64,000 nucleotides of DNA from Acinetobacter sp. ANC 5054 (GCF_002135295.1 NZ_NEGG01000009.1:92986-156985), one strand, 5' to 3'. Positions 38,048-47,571 are shown, numbered from the stretch's first letter. The notes: generated by a model from the sequence alone, not told the origin. Numbers and translations: made by a program.

Positions 38048-38065
38048 TTTAATAGATCTATTAAA
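38048..38065. promoter_or_regulatory. Perfect 18-bp palindrome in the PAP2 promoter
   Basis: TTTAATAGATCTATTAAA is fully symmetrical. It begins 11 bp after the PmrA box and ends 20 bp before the start codon, so it could be a second operator or simply an AT-rich chance palindrome. Confidence 0.45.
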
Positions 38066-38084
38066 AATAGAATACTGCAATACT

Positions 38085-38798
38085 ATGCACTCGACACCAC
38101 GTTTTTTCCTGACTCAAGGGCTCATATTAACTTTGAGTTTTATCCTGTTGCTGTTAATTTTCCCTGTGGGCGGTACTCTAGATCAGTCCATCATACAACC
38201 GTGGGTCGGTGTACATGGTACTTTTCCACTACGCAATGATTGGTCTCTTGCAGTTTTAAACCACCGCTATATCAAAAATATCTTAATTGCTGTTTATGTG
38301 TTTTATTTAGTCGCTTGGGTCCGCAGCTTCAAAGTTCCGAGCTTAAAAGCCCAACGTTTTGAACTCGGCTATTTCTTTTTTGTCGCTATTTTAAGTACAG
38401 CGGTCATTGGCTTGATTAAATCGCAGTCTGCACATGCCTGCCCTTGGAATATGAATGTACCTACTGCTGAAAGTTTTATCTGGAATTTCTCAGCAATTCA
38501 TGGACATTGCTTTCCCGGTGGACATGCATCAACTGGCTTTGCCTTGATGACTGGATTTTTTACCTACCGCATCAGCAATCCTCGCCGCGCTTATTTTTTC
38601 TTAATTGCAGGACTGATTATAGGCTTTGGCTTTGGATGGGCTCAAATGATGCGTGGTGCACATTTCCTGAGCCATAACCTTTGGACTGCATGGATTGTCT
38701 GGGCATTTAATACAGCGTTCTACTTCTGCGCCTATCGCTATTTCCCAAAAACAACTGTGCCGAAGCGTAATGAACATAAACGCTTCGAATGGATTTAA
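38085..38798 (+). CDS. PAP2 family membrane phosphatase (CPW subfamily)
   Basis: A 237-residue protein with about six helices. The PAP2 motifs are of the variant type: K-x6-CPW (KSQSAHACPWN) in place of K-x6-RP, FPGGHAS in place of PSGH, and RGAHFLSHNLW for the third, histidine-bearing motif. Enzymes of this group remove phosphate from lipids or lipid A-type molecules. It is convergent with pmrCAB and has its own PmrA box, so it probably acts in the same envelope response, perhaps on lipid A or undecaprenyl phosphate. That role is inferred. The ribosome site is weak. Confidence 0.85.
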   Translation: MHSTPRFFLTQGLILTLSFILLLLIFPVGGTLDQSIIQPWVGVHGTFPLRNDWSLAVLNHRYIKNILIAVYVFYLVAWVRSFKVPSLKAQRFELGYFFFVAILSTAVIGLIKSQSAHACPWNMNVPTAESFIWNFSAIHGHCFPGGHASTGFALMTGFFTYRISNPRRAYFFLIAGLIIGFGFGWAQMMRGAHFLSHNLWTAWIVWAFNTAFYFCAYRYFPKTTVPKRNEHKRFEWI

Positions 38799-38872
38799 AG
38801 ATTAAAATCGAAGGATCTTTTAAGCGAACAACCCAGATGTAAGGCTGATGAATTTCATTTAGGAGTCACCTC

Positions 38873-40207
38873 CTACGCAACATGATTGTCATTTTGGAGT
38901 GGAATTTTAAGGGTGACTTTTAAGCCACCAAGGGTTTCACTTTTAGAGAAATCTAGTTCAGCACCAATATGCTTCGCGGCTTTATCTACAATGGCTAAGC
39001 CTAAACCACTGCCCACTTCTTCATGATTAAAAATACGATAAAAACGTTTTCGGATGTGTTCATACAGCGCAGGATCAATGCCAGGACCACTGTCTTCAAC
39101 CTCAACAATGGCTTGTTCATCTTGCTGAAACACAGATACATTAATCATCCCCTCTTGCGGGGTATATTTAATGGCATTATCAATGAGGTTAAAAATAATC
39201 GAATGTACCGTAGGCTCTAAGCTATGCAGTGCAATACTTTGCTGCTGCTCCATCCCTAGATCAATATCTTTTTGCATGGCCAAATGAATCAACTGCTCAA
39301 CACAATTTGCTGCCACCTGCTTTAAGTCAAAATTTTGTTTATGCTCTAATTCAAAGATTGAAGCATCTTGTTTGGCTAGGCTGAGCAACTGACTGACCAA
39401 ATGCTGAATCCGAATTAAGCCCTTACTCAAATTCAATAAAGCATCATCTTGCGGAAATTTCTGTAGCAAAATCTGCATTTGTAAATTGAGTGCTGTAATT
39501 GGAGTACGTAATTCATGTGCTGCATCGGCAATAAATTGACGCTGTTCTTGCTGAGATAAAGAAATGCGTTCAAATAAATGATTGATTTCTAAAATGGTCG
39601 GCGCAATTTCTTCCGGATAAGGTGCATTGGAAATTGGCGACAATTCAAAAGCATCTCGTTTGGCCAATTCACGTTTGAACTTTTCGAGCGGTTGCAGACT
39701 GCGTTGAATGAGCCATCCTAAAGCAAAAAGCGCAAAAGGAATAATAATCGCATAAGGTAAAAACATACTGCTGGCCAATTCAGCAGCCAAATGTTGACGT
39801 ACGGATTCTTGTTGGCTGACCTGAATCTGCTTATCCGCTAATGGCAATACATAAGTATGCCATTCATCACGTGGGGTAATATGTGTATAAAAACCCGCAT
39901 GTTGTTTCGGTGGAACCAAAAGTTTTAATTGATGTTTTTGCTGCGCATTAGATTCGTAACTCCAAACGTCGACAAATAAATCTTCTTCGTGATAACGCTT
40001 GTGTTGATCAAATTGACTTTGGATCGGCTCAGGATTATGCGCCGCAACGCGCTCAGCCAAATTTTGCATTTGCGCATCTAAAATTTCATTAATTTCTTCG
40101 AGCGCAATACGGTAGGCGGAAAACACCAACACACAGCCCAATAACATACTGAAAATAGACACATAAACAATCAGTCTCTTTTTCAGAGAATAGGGAGTGT
40201 GTTGCAT
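38873..40207 (-). CDS. pmrB: Sensor histidine kinase PmrB
   Basis: A 444-residue two-helix kinase. Membrane segments lie at about 10-31 and 140-162, with a periplasmic sensor between (about 30-140), followed by HAMP, the H-box FIADAAHELRTPITALN (about residue 220), N-box FNLIDNAIKYTP, and G-boxes VEDSGPGIDP and GSGLGLAIVDKAA. It senses low pH or ferric iron in relatives and phosphorylates PmrA. It is last in pmrC-pmrA-pmrB, 21 bp after pmrA. Mutations here are a known cause of colistin resistance in A. baumannii; nothing in this allele can be judged without a reference. Confidence 0.93.
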   Translation of the reverse strand: MQHTPYSLKKRLIVYVSIFSMLLGCVLVFSAYRIALEEINEILDAQMQNLAERVAAHNPEPIQSQFDQHKRYHEEDLFVDVWSYESNAQQKHQLKLLVPPKQHAGFYTHITPRDEWHTYVLPLADKQIQVSQQESVRQHLAAELASSMFLPYAIIIPFALFALGWLIQRSLQPLEKFKRELAKRDAFELSPISNAPYPEEIAPTILEINHLFERISLSQQEQRQFIADAAHELRTPITALNLQMQILLQKFPQDDALLNLSKGLIRIQHLVSQLLSLAKQDASIFELEHKQNFDLKQVAANCVEQLIHLAMQKDIDLGMEQQQSIALHSLEPTVHSIIFNLIDNAIKYTPQEGMINVSVFQQDEQAIVEVEDSGPGIDPALYEHIRKRFYRIFNHEEVGSGLGLAIVDKAAKHIGAELDFSKSETLGGLKVTLKIPLQNDNHVA

Positions 40208-40228
40208 TTAAAATATTGTCCTAATGGT

Positions 40229-40897
40229 TTAACCCAAACGATAACCCAAACCACGAATGGTCCGAATAAAATCTTTATCCAGTTTGGTTCTTAGATGATG
40301 CACATAAACTTCAATGGTATTACTGCTAATTTCACTATCAAAATCATAAAGCTTATCTTCGAGATTCGCTTTAGAAAAAATCTTATTTGGATGAGTCACT
40401 AACGGAATAAGAATTGCCCATTCCCGATTAGACAAATCAACATACTGCCCTTTATAACGTGCTAAATGTTGCTCTACATCCAGCACCAATTCACCATGTT
40501 TGATTACTTTTTGGGTGCTGTCTTGCGTTGCTGCACCAGTACGACGTAATAAGGCATGGATACGTGCCAATAATTCATCAAACTCATAAGGTTTAATTAA
40601 ATAATCATCTGCACCTTGGTTTAAACCATCGACACGATTTTGCAATTGATCTCGCGCAGAAATAATCAATACAGGTAATTGGGGATAGATCTGACGAATT
40701 TGCTTTAACACTTGCATGCCGTCCATCATTGGAAGTCCCAAATCCAGTAAGACGATATCGATTCCACCCTGCTGAATCAACTTTAAGCCATCAATGCCAT
40801 TATTCACCCACTCCACATCAAACTGTTGGTAGTTCAATAGCGTTTTGGTCGATTCGGCAATCATGAAATCATCTTCAATAATAAGTATTTTATGCAT
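40229..40897 (-). CDS. pmrA: Response regulator PmrA
   Basis: A 222-residue OmpR/PhoB-family regulator. The receiver (about 1-120) has the acidic pair near EDD, phospho-Asp in VLLDLGLPMMDG and the conserved Thr/Lys positions (ISA, LIKPYEF). The winged helix DNA-binding domain (about 125-220) ends IEVYVHHLRTKLD and IRTIRGLGYRLG. It begins 3 bp after pmrC ends. A matching PmrA box sits before pmrC and another before the convergent PAP2 gene. Confidence 0.94.
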   Translation of the reverse strand: MHKILIIEDDFMIAESTKTLLNYQQFDVEWVNNGIDGLKLIQQGGIDIVLLDLGLPMMDGMQVLKQIRQIYPQLPVLIISARDQLQNRVDGLNQGADDYLIKPYEFDELLARIHALLRRTGAATQDSTQKVIKHGELVLDVEQHLARYKGQYVDLSNREWAILIPLVTHPNKIFSKANLEDKLYDFDSEISSNTIEVYVHHLRTKLDKDFIRTIRGLGYRLG

Positions 40898-40900
40898 GGC

Positions 40901-42574
40901 TTAGATCCTGCTTTGAGCGGTATGAGCGCATTGTTGCAACATATTGTTCTTTTCATCAATCACCTGCGTTTGAATACCTAACAGGCTTAGCATTGATGGA
41001 AATAAATTATCCTGGCTTAATTTTTGACCTTTTTGTGCCACTAAACAATTATATTCTGCTGAATTATGTTTTTGCCAATCCTGTGAAAACCACATCAGCA
41101 TAGGTACATGGGTTTGTTGCGTAGGTGCAATCGCATAGGGCGAACCATGTAAATACAGTCCACGCTCTCCAGTCGATTCACCATGATCTGATAAATACCA
41201 TAATCCAGTTTGATAGTTTGTTGTGGTTTTTAAAGTATTCATCAATTCGCTAAGTACATGGTCTGTATAGACAATACTATTGTCATAACTATTGATTAAC
41301 GCAGTCGATGTACAACCTTGAATCGCATTTGAATTACACGTCGGTTTAAATTTTTGAAATTCAGGGCGACTGCGTTTGAAATAAGCGGGGCCATGACTCC
41401 CTATTTGGTGTAATACTATCAAACGTGGTGAATGATCATCTTTTGGAATCGCTGCCAAATAGTCTTTTAAAGCATCGACCAAAATACCATCGAAACATTC
41501 ACCTTCAGCATCACACCATTTTTGTTTCAACTTTTCAGGAAATTCATATTTTTCCACACGGGTACACGTGCCCTTACAGCCTGAATTATTATCCATCCAA
41601 GTCACTTTATAACCCGCACGCTGCGCAATATCGAGTAAACCTTCACGATGCCCTGCGAGCTGCTCATCATATTCAGTTCGTGGCATACCTGAAAACATAC
41701 ACGGTACAGAAACCGCAGTGGCTGTTCCGCAAGAACTCACTTGACTAAAATTAATGATGTTTTGTTGACTGAGTTCAGGATTGGTATTTTTACTATAACC
41801 ATTTAAAGAAAAGCTTTCAGCACGTGCCGTTTCACCTACCACCAGCACCATCATTTTTGGTAATTGACCTTGACTCGATTTGTTTACAAAATGAGCATCT
41901 TCACCATAGGTCACTAAAGGTAAATTCTTTTTCGGTGCTTTTTTGTGGTAATAGGAAAACGTAGAAGCAATACTATTTTGCGGTGAAAGCATACCTTTCA
42001 AATCGCGGTGTTCACGAAAGATCGCTGCATAATCAACAAAATACACAAACAATAATCCAGCCATAACAACGAGTGACAATACAATGTTCAGCGCTTTTTT
42101 ACCTAATACAGTGCGTAAAGCTTCAGTTCGAATGGGTAATAGTAATGTCACAACAACTGGAACAATGACCAGTCCAAAAACCCAAATGAAAAATTGCGGC
42201 GAAATTAAATCATTTACTTCTTTGATGTCTGTTTGCATCATATTTTGTACTTGATCCGACGTAATCGTGACACCTAGACTATTTACAAAATAGGCACTCA
42301 GTCCGCCAATAATCAGTAGTACGTTCGCTAAAATTTTAAAATTCCAGCGCCATTGCACCAATTGCATCAACACATTATACAGCGCAACCACCACAACCAC
42401 AGTTGCTGCGATAAACAGTCCAGCTTTACCACCCGAATAAGGCGTGAGTTGTTGAATTTGCTGATAAAAAGCAATGTTCAACCCCAATCCTAGCCAAATA
42501 GACAGGATTAAATTCAGTTGGCTTAAACTCAGCTGTGGTAATTTTTGCTGAATCTTATGTATTGCATTAAGCAT
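40901..42574 (-). CDS. pmrC: Lipid A phosphoethanolamine transferase PmrC
   Basis: A 557-residue EptA-type enzyme. Five N-terminal helices (about 20-185) anchor a periplasmic sulfatase-fold domain. The nucleophile threonine is in VVGETARAESF (about residue 250), and the zinc ligands are in SCGTATAVS context, WYLSDHGESTGE and YLHGSPYAIAP. It adds phosphoethanolamine to lipid A, lowering negative charge and polymyxin binding. First gene of pmrCAB. Confidence 0.95.
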   Translation of the reverse strand: MLNAIHKIQQKLPQLSLSQLNLILSIWLGLGLNIAFYQQIQQLTPYSGGKAGLFIAATVVVVVALYNVLMQLVQWRWNFKILANVLLIIGGLSAYFVNSLGVTITSDQVQNMMQTDIKEVNDLISPQFFIWVFGLVIVPVVVTLLLPIRTEALRTVLGKKALNIVLSLVVMAGLLFVYFVDYAAIFREHRDLKGMLSPQNSIASTFSYYHKKAPKKNLPLVTYGEDAHFVNKSSQGQLPKMMVLVVGETARAESFSLNGYSKNTNPELSQQNIINFSQVSSCGTATAVSVPCMFSGMPRTEYDEQLAGHREGLLDIAQRAGYKVTWMDNNSGCKGTCTRVEKYEFPEKLKQKWCDAEGECFDGILVDALKDYLAAIPKDDHSPRLIVLHQIGSHGPAYFKRSRPEFQKFKPTCNSNAIQGCTSTALINSYDNSIVYTDHVLSELMNTLKTTTNYQTGLWYLSDHGESTGERGLYLHGSPYAIAPTQQTHVPMLMWFSQDWQKHNSAEYNCLVAQKGQKLSQDNLFPSMLSLLGIQTQVIDEKNNMLQQCAHTAQSRI

Positions 42575-42621
42575 ATCGGCATCAATATTTAATCTTTGAT
42601 ATTTTAATCTAAAAATTGAAA

Positions 42622-42638
42622 CTTAAAAATCACTTAAA
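42622..42638 (-). promoter_or_regulatory. PmrA box upstream of pmrC
   Basis: On the minus strand TTTAAG-TGATT-TTTAAG matches HTTAAD-N5-HTTAAD perfectly, 48-64 bp before the pmrC start, as expected for autoregulation of pmrCAB. Confidence 0.75.
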
Positions 42639-42653
42639 AGTATGATCAAAAAA

Positions 42654-42684
42654 CAAAAAAGGCGATGTAAAACATCGCCTTTTG
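42654..42684 (-). terminator. Terminator of the porin gene
   Basis: On the minus strand AAAAGGCGATG-TTTTA-CATCGCCTTTTTTG, perfect stem with T-run, directly after the porin stop. Confidence 0.85.
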
Positions 42685-42702
42685 ATTCATCAATACGAAA
42701 TC

Positions 42703-43809
42703 TTAGAACTTAAATTCAAGCCCAGTACCCACTACAGGTTGTTCGCTTTCATTCGAACCTTGTTCAAGTGCTAAATAGCCTGCATAACCATAAGCTTTGA
42801 CTTGTTTACTAAATGCATAATCTACGCCAGCAATTAACTGCAGAGCTTCGTAGTCATCACCAACTTTGTAAGTGGTCGTGTTTTGACTATATTGAGCTTT
42901 CACTGTCCACGCTTTTGCAGATGGTAGATTGTACTCTGCTCCTACTAACCAACCTTGTGCATCATCAATATTGGCAGCCGCTGTATCATTACCTGTTGCA
43001 TTTTCAACTTCAGATGTTTGATAAAGTGCTTTGAGTGCTAAGCCACCATCAAGGTTGACACGACCAATTGCACGAATGGTATTTGCTGCTGCAAATACTT
43101 TGGTTCCAGCCACTTCTGGTTGTGAAGCATTTAAGATGCCTACACCACCGAAGTTTGAAGGAATCGCTTTGTCATAAGCTAAACCTGCAACCACGATAGG
43201 GCTGTCATACACAACAGATGCAGACCACGCATCACCTAAACCACGGCCCGCAGTTTTCACCACACCTTTATCGTTTTTGATCCCAGAAGATTCACCACTG
43301 GCAAGTAATGCATTGACTTTAATTGCACCATCCGCCACTTTGAAAGCAGGAGATTCATAAATTACTGCATTTGCAACGCGGTTATCACCGGTCATAATGC
43401 CTGTTATGTCAGCACGGTTACCTACATAGTTATTAAAAGTATCGACTGGGCTAGACAGTTGTTTTAACGGTGTATCATGTGCACCAATTTTTAATGTACC
43501 AAGTTTCGCATCTTTCAGACCGACAAAGCGGTTACGCTTAGACCAGTCATCCCCTTCGCCATCTGAGTTAAATGACCATTCAATTGCATATACGGCACTT
43601 AAACGATCAGTCAGTTTTTCATCACCTTTCAAACCAACAAATGAACTATTTGAACTGATTTCCACCACATCTTTGTCAGAAAAACCTGATTTATTGTCTT
43701 CAGGTAAATAATCTACAGATGCGTCGATTTCCCCGTAAAACGTTGGTGCTGCAAAAGTTGATCCTGCCAAAAGGCTTAAAGCAATCGCCGCTGCTAACTT
43801 AGTTTTCAT
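42703..43809 (-). CDS. Gram-negative porin
   Basis: A 368-residue outer-membrane protein with signal peptide (residues 1-20, ending STFA-A) and the 16-stranded trimeric porin pattern: FYGEIDASVDYL, GLKGDEKLTDRLSAVYAIEW, FVGLKDAKLGTLKIGAHDTPLK and a terminal Phe (GLEFKF). The family forms general diffusion channels. Which Acinetobacter porin it corresponds to is not certain. An inverted repeat lies in its leader. No operon partner. Confidence 0.88.
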   Translation of the reverse strand: MKTKLAAAIALSLLAGSTFAAPTFYGEIDASVDYLPEDNKSGFSDKDVVEISSNSSFVGLKGDEKLTDRLSAVYAIEWSFNSDGEGDDWSKRNRFVGLKDAKLGTLKIGAHDTPLKQLSSPVDTFNNYVGNRADITGIMTGDNRVANAVIYESPAFKVADGAIKVNALLASGESSGIKNDKGVVKTAGRGLGDAWSASVVYDSPIVVAGLAYDKAIPSNFGGVGILNASQPEVAGTKVFAAANTIRAIGRVNLDGGLALKALYQTSEVENATGNDTAAANIDDAQGWLVGAEYNLPSAKAWTVKAQYSQNTTTYKVGDDYEALQLIAGVDYAFSKQVKAYGYAGYLALEQGSNESEQPVVGTGLEFKF

Positions 43810-43830
43810 TCAAAAAATTTCCTTAAATTA

Positions 43831-43870
43831 TTTTGTAACAGATATTACACACGCGTAACTTGTTACAAAA
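43831..43870. promoter_or_regulatory. Inverted repeat in the porin promoter region
   Basis: TTTTGTAAC (43831-43839) and GTTACAAAA (43862-43870) are perfect 9-bp arms 22 bp apart, located 22-61 bp before the porin start. They may be an operator or a leader hairpin. Confidence 0.5.
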
Positions 43871-43924
43871 TTATTAAAATAATATTTGCAATGCTCTTTT
43901 AGTTCTTTAGCTGCATGAACACAA

Positions 43925-45205
43925 TCAAAATCTTGATTTATCAATGTTTTTGCTCATTTTTTGTGTATTTGACCATAAAATTATTGGAATTAAACTCAAT
44001 ACCGCCACCACAGAAATCAGAAATAAATAGCTGCTATATCCCAGTTGATCGGCAAAATATCCACTGATGCTATAAAGACCACCACTAACAGTCGCCATTA
44101 ACGCCACCTGAAACGTGAAGTCCGTACCTGCAAAATTTTTACGGCTGTATTGCATCACCAAGGTCAGCATTACGACCAACAGCATGGCTGAAACCATATC
44201 TTCAGCGGCATTAATGCCATAAATGATCCAAGCATTGACCTGCTGTTTTGCGTCAAATTGCAAAGCCAGCCATGCATAAGCCAGCAGCGTTAATATTTTT
44301 AAAATTGAAAAACTAATCAGCGCTTGTGCACGTGACAGATATTTCAAACTCATTCCTGCAAGTCCAGCACCAATTAAAGCTGCAACCGCACCAAGCATGG
44401 TGACATACAGCCCAATTTGACTAAAACTCAGCCCCATATCGACCATTAAAGGTTTTAATAACGGTCCTGCCAGACCATCGGCAAGCTTAAAACTCAGCAA
44501 GACCCATAACCACATCAGCAAGGTTTTGGTTTCAGTAAAATAAGCCAAATAGCGTTTTATCGACTGCTGAAAACTGAGTTTTTCCGTATTATTTTCAGAT
44601 AGAGGGATATCAGAATGCTTGACTCTTTCAGCTTCGCGATAGCATAAAATCGGTACAGTATTGAGAAAAACCAATGCGGCTAGAAATAAAAACGTTGCTT
44701 GCCAATGCAGCCAGTCTAAAGCCCATAAAACTGCACCTCCGCCGACAATAAAGCCCAGACGCGAGCCGATCACTTGAAATGTATTACCCCAATGTTGTTG
44801 ATCATTTTTAAGTATGTTGACAGCCAAACCATCCGTTGCAATGTCTTGGGTTGCACCAACCATGTTCATACTCAGCAGCACTATAAAGAACAGCAACAAA
44901 TAAACAGGCTGATTCAGACTTTCTATTGGTAAAAATGACAGCAGCACTAAAATAAAGATCGTCAGCAGTTGCGTGGGTACTATCCAGCTACGGTAGTGTC
45001 CTTTTGAAGCTAAGCCGTGTTGATCGACTAAAGGCGCCCAAAATATTTTGATTGACCATGGCAGCATCAGTAAGCCAAAGCCGCCTATATGCGTAAGTGA
45101 TACTCCTTCTGCTCTTAAGATGACAGGCAAAGCATGCGTCATAAAGCCCACAGGTAAACCTTGTGCCCAATATAAGGAAAACAGTAAGAGATAAAGCTGG
45201 CGCAT
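43925..45205 (-). CDS. MFS transporter, RhtX/FptX (AmpG-related) type
   Basis: A 426-residue twelve-helix carrier. The N-terminus (YWAQGLPVGFMTHALPVIL, then LPWSIKIFWAPLVDQHG) and the MNMVGATQDIATDGLAVNIL segment are characteristic of the AmpG/RhtX/FptX group. Members move siderophores (RhtX, FptX) or anhydromuropeptides (AmpG) across the inner membrane. No Fur box or siderophore gene is adjacent, so iron transport is not supported by context. It is divergent from the acyltransferase gene. Confidence 0.8.
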   Translation of the reverse strand: MRQLYLLLFSLYWAQGLPVGFMTHALPVILRAEGVSLTHIGGFGLLMLPWSIKIFWAPLVDQHGLASKGHYRSWIVPTQLLTIFILVLLSFLPIESLNQPVYLLLFFIVLLSMNMVGATQDIATDGLAVNILKNDQQHWGNTFQVIGSRLGFIVGGGAVLWALDWLHWQATFLFLAALVFLNTVPILCYREAERVKHSDIPLSENNTEKLSFQQSIKRYLAYFTETKTLLMWLWVLLSFKLADGLAGPLLKPLMVDMGLSFSQIGLYVTMLGAVAALIGAGLAGMSLKYLSRAQALISFSILKILTLLAYAWLALQFDAKQQVNAWIIYGINAAEDMVSAMLLVVMLTLVMQYSRKNFAGTDFTFQVALMATVSGGLYSISGYFADQLGYSSYLFLISVVAVLSLIPIILWSNTQKMSKNIDKSRF

Positions 45206-45373
45206 GTATTTCTCTGCGTTGAATGAGCAAAAAGAAGCACTTAGAGTATAAAAACTATAACGAATTTGCCAATGATCTTAAATTGGCTTCAACCTATGAT
45301 GAAAGTCATAGACAAGATATGTCGAAGGCAACATGGCAGGATGCCACGCCATTACACAAAAAAAGAAGATGAC

Positions 45374-46009
45374 ATGAATAATGATCTACAGCTATTTCCT
45401 GAGTTACCTGACCAAGTACCATCACGTGGTTCAGCGATTTCGCGCTTAGTTTTTAAAAAGTTATTTTTAGCCCAAGGTTGGCGCTTTACGGGTGAGTTTC
45501 CAAACTTACCCAAGGCCGTTGCCATTATTTCACCGCATACCTCAAATATAGATGCATGGTATGGTTTTCTAGCACTACTTGGTATCGGAATTCAAATCAC
45601 GATTTTTGGTAAAAACAGCTTATTTGATACGCCATTAAAACCGCTGCTGCAATGGATCGGTGTCATCCCTGTCAATCGTGATAATCCCAAGGGTTTAACC
45701 CGTGAAATTGCCGAGATTGTACATTCACGTGATCAGATTTGGATTGGTATGGCACCAGAAGGTACACGTAAAAAAGCCGATAAAATTCGCAGTGGATTTT
45801 ACTATATTGCCTATGAAGCACAGATTCCAATCGTGATGTTTAGTTTTGATTATGCTGAAAAAACCATACGCTGTTTAGGGACATTTTCCCCAACAGGTGA
45901 CTATGCTGCCGATTTGGACAAAATATTAAATCTGTATGAAGGTCACTTTTCACCACGCAACCCTGAGTGGTTGGCTCTGCCGTTACAAAAGCACTGGAAA
46001 AAGCCCTAG
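45374..46009 (+). CDS. 1-acyl-glycerol-3-phosphate acyltransferase-like protein
   Basis: A 211-residue PlsC-type acyltransferase read from the ATG at 45374, preceded by an AGAAGA ribosome site; the frame is open to 45266. The catalytic H-x4-D motif is in SPHTSNIDAW (about residue 60), and the substrate-binding motif PEGTRKKADK is about 75 residues on. No membrane helix is obvious. It would acylate lysophosphatidic acid or a related acceptor. Being a short variant, it may be one of several paralogues and not the essential PlsC. Confidence 0.85.
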   Translation: MNNDLQLFPELPDQVPSRGSAISRLVFKKLFLAQGWRFTGEFPNLPKAVAIISPHTSNIDAWYGFLALLGIGIQITIFGKNSLFDTPLKPLLQWIGVIPVNRDNPKGLTREIAEIVHSRDQIWIGMAPEGTRKKADKIRSGFYYIAYEAQIPIVMFSFDYAEKTIRCLGTFSPTGDYAADLDKILNLYEGHFSPRNPEWLALPLQKHWKKP

Positions 46010-46070
46010 TCAAAGCATGTTTTTTTTGATGTGATGTGCAACTTGTTTAATTTACAATCAGATTTCAATC

Positions 46071-46994
46071 ATGAAACTATCGCATTTCTTTATTCCAAGC
46101 CTTTTGGTGCTTGGTTTAGCAGGCTGTGACTCTGCAACCAAAACTCCCTCTACCGCTACACCAACACCGGTAAAAGCTCGCGAACCTGTGATTGCCATTG
46201 CTTTGGGTGGTGGTGGTGCCAAAGGTTTTGCTCATATTGGTGTCATCAAGGTTCTTGAATCTCATGGCATTAAACCGACAATTGTTACGGGTACCAGTGC
46301 AGGTAGTTTCGTAGGCAGTTTATATGCCAGCGGCAAAACACCGTATCAAATGCAACAATTGGCACTAAATTTCAAGGAATCGGATATTCGTGACCTGACT
46401 TTAAATAGCCAAGGCGTGATTCAGGGTCAAAAATTACAAGACTTTGTAAACAAGAGCATCGGCAATAAAACCATTGAGCAATTTCCAAAACGCTTTGCCG
46501 CAGTCGCAACCCGTTTAGACAATGGGAATAAAACCGAATTTAACCGTGGTAACGCAGGTCAAGCGGTGCGCGCTTCTTGCAGTATTCCAAACGTCTTTGT
46601 CCCTGCAACCATTGCTGGAGTGAAATATGTCGATGGTGGATTGGTCAGCCCAATCCCAGTCAAAACTGCACGTGATATGGGGGCCGACATTGTGATTGCC
46701 GTTGATATCTCAGCACGTCCAGATGGAACAAAAGCTGTGAGTATGTTTGGTCTGCTCGATCAAACCATCAACATTATGGGTCAGCACAGCATTAATGAAG
46801 AACTGAAAAATGCCAATATCGTAATCCAACCGAAAGTCGGTCATATTGGTACACTGGATTTAAAATCAAGTAATGCCACAATATTAGAAGGTGAAAAAGC
46901 AGCTCAACTCAAAATTAATAGCATTGAAAAAGCCATTAATGATTTTAGACAATCACCTGCTGCATTGAAGCCTGCACCGAAAGCTCGAATATAA
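46071..46994 (+). CDS. Patatin-like phospholipase lipoprotein (RssA-like)
   Basis: A 307-residue patatin. A lipoprotein signal ends in LAGC (Cys at residue 19). The oxyanion motif GGGGAKGFAHIG, nucleophile GTSAGS (about residue 80) and catalytic Asp in DGGLVSPIP (about residue 190) are all intact. It should be a membrane-anchored serine lipase facing the periplasm. The substrate is unknown. It lies 60 bp after the acyltransferase gene and may be co-transcribed, a possible acylation/deacylation pair. Confidence 0.87.
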   Translation: MKLSHFFIPSLLVLGLAGCDSATKTPSTATPTPVKAREPVIAIALGGGGAKGFAHIGVIKVLESHGIKPTIVTGTSAGSFVGSLYASGKTPYQMQQLALNFKESDIRDLTLNSQGVIQGQKLQDFVNKSIGNKTIEQFPKRFAAVATRLDNGNKTEFNRGNAGQAVRASCSIPNVFVPATIAGVKYVDGGLVSPIPVKTARDMGADIVIAVDISARPDGTKAVSMFGLLDQTINIMGQHSINEELKNANIVIQPKVGHIGTLDLKSSNATILEGEKAAQLKINSIEKAINDFRQSPAALKPAPKARI

Positions 46995-47091
46995 ATCAAT
47001 GATTTTTTAATATTCATTGGTTTATACATCTGCTACATTGATATAGATATTGCTTCATCTATATCAATGTTCCCATTATAAGAGTAGATGT

Positions 47092-47571
47092 ATGGAATTT
47101 ATTTTAGAACCTTGGCACTGGTTTGTTTTAGGCGTCGCTTTGATGCTTTTTGAACTGGTTTTGCCGTCTTTTGCTGCCCTATGGTTTGGCGTATCGGCTA
47201 TTTTAGTCGGTGTTTTATATTGGATTTTTCCATCTATGGACTTTAATGTCCAAATTATCATCTGGATTATCCTTGCAATTGTATGCACATTTTCATGGTT
47301 TAAATTTATCAAGCCACTTTCTATCGATAAAACCAAAGCAGGTCTTTCACGCGAAGCGACGATTGGACAAGTGGGTATGGTCATCCAAACTCAACTAGAA
47401 CATGGCTCAGTCAAAGTCCGTTTTCCCATGCCTGTATTAGGTTCAGATGAATGGCATTGCCGTACTCAAGATCAACTCCAAGTCGGTGACCGTGTTCGTG
47501 TCATTGATATTTTAGGAAATGATTTAGTCGTTCAACTGCATAGCAGCAACCACCCAAATGACCATCAATAA
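47092..47571 (+). CDS. NfeD family membrane protein
   Basis: A 159-residue short NfeD protein read from the ATG at 47092. Two or three helices (about 8-75) are followed by the C-terminal OB-fold NfeD domain (about 90-155: GQVGMVIQTQL, GSDEWHCRTQDQLQVGDRVRVIDILGNDLVVQL). It lacks the ClpP-like protease domain of long NfeD proteins. It precedes the SPFH gene by 16 bp, the classic partner arrangement. Confidence 0.87.
   Translation: MEFILEPWHWFVLGVALMLFELVLPSFAALWFGVSAILVGVLYWIFPSMDFNVQIIIWIILAIVCTFSWFKFIKPLSIDKTKAGLSREATIGQVGMVIQTQLEHGSVKVRFPMPVLGSDEWHCRTQDQLQVGDRVRVIDILGNDLVVQLHSSNHPNDHQ

Noticed and set aside
44988..45230. Minus-strand ORF overlapping the MFS gene start
   Set aside because: It lies in another frame of the real transporter and has no distinct features.
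45206..45373. Fur box before the RhtX-like transporter
   Set aside because: No 19-bp match to the Fur consensus is present, so iron regulation is not supported.
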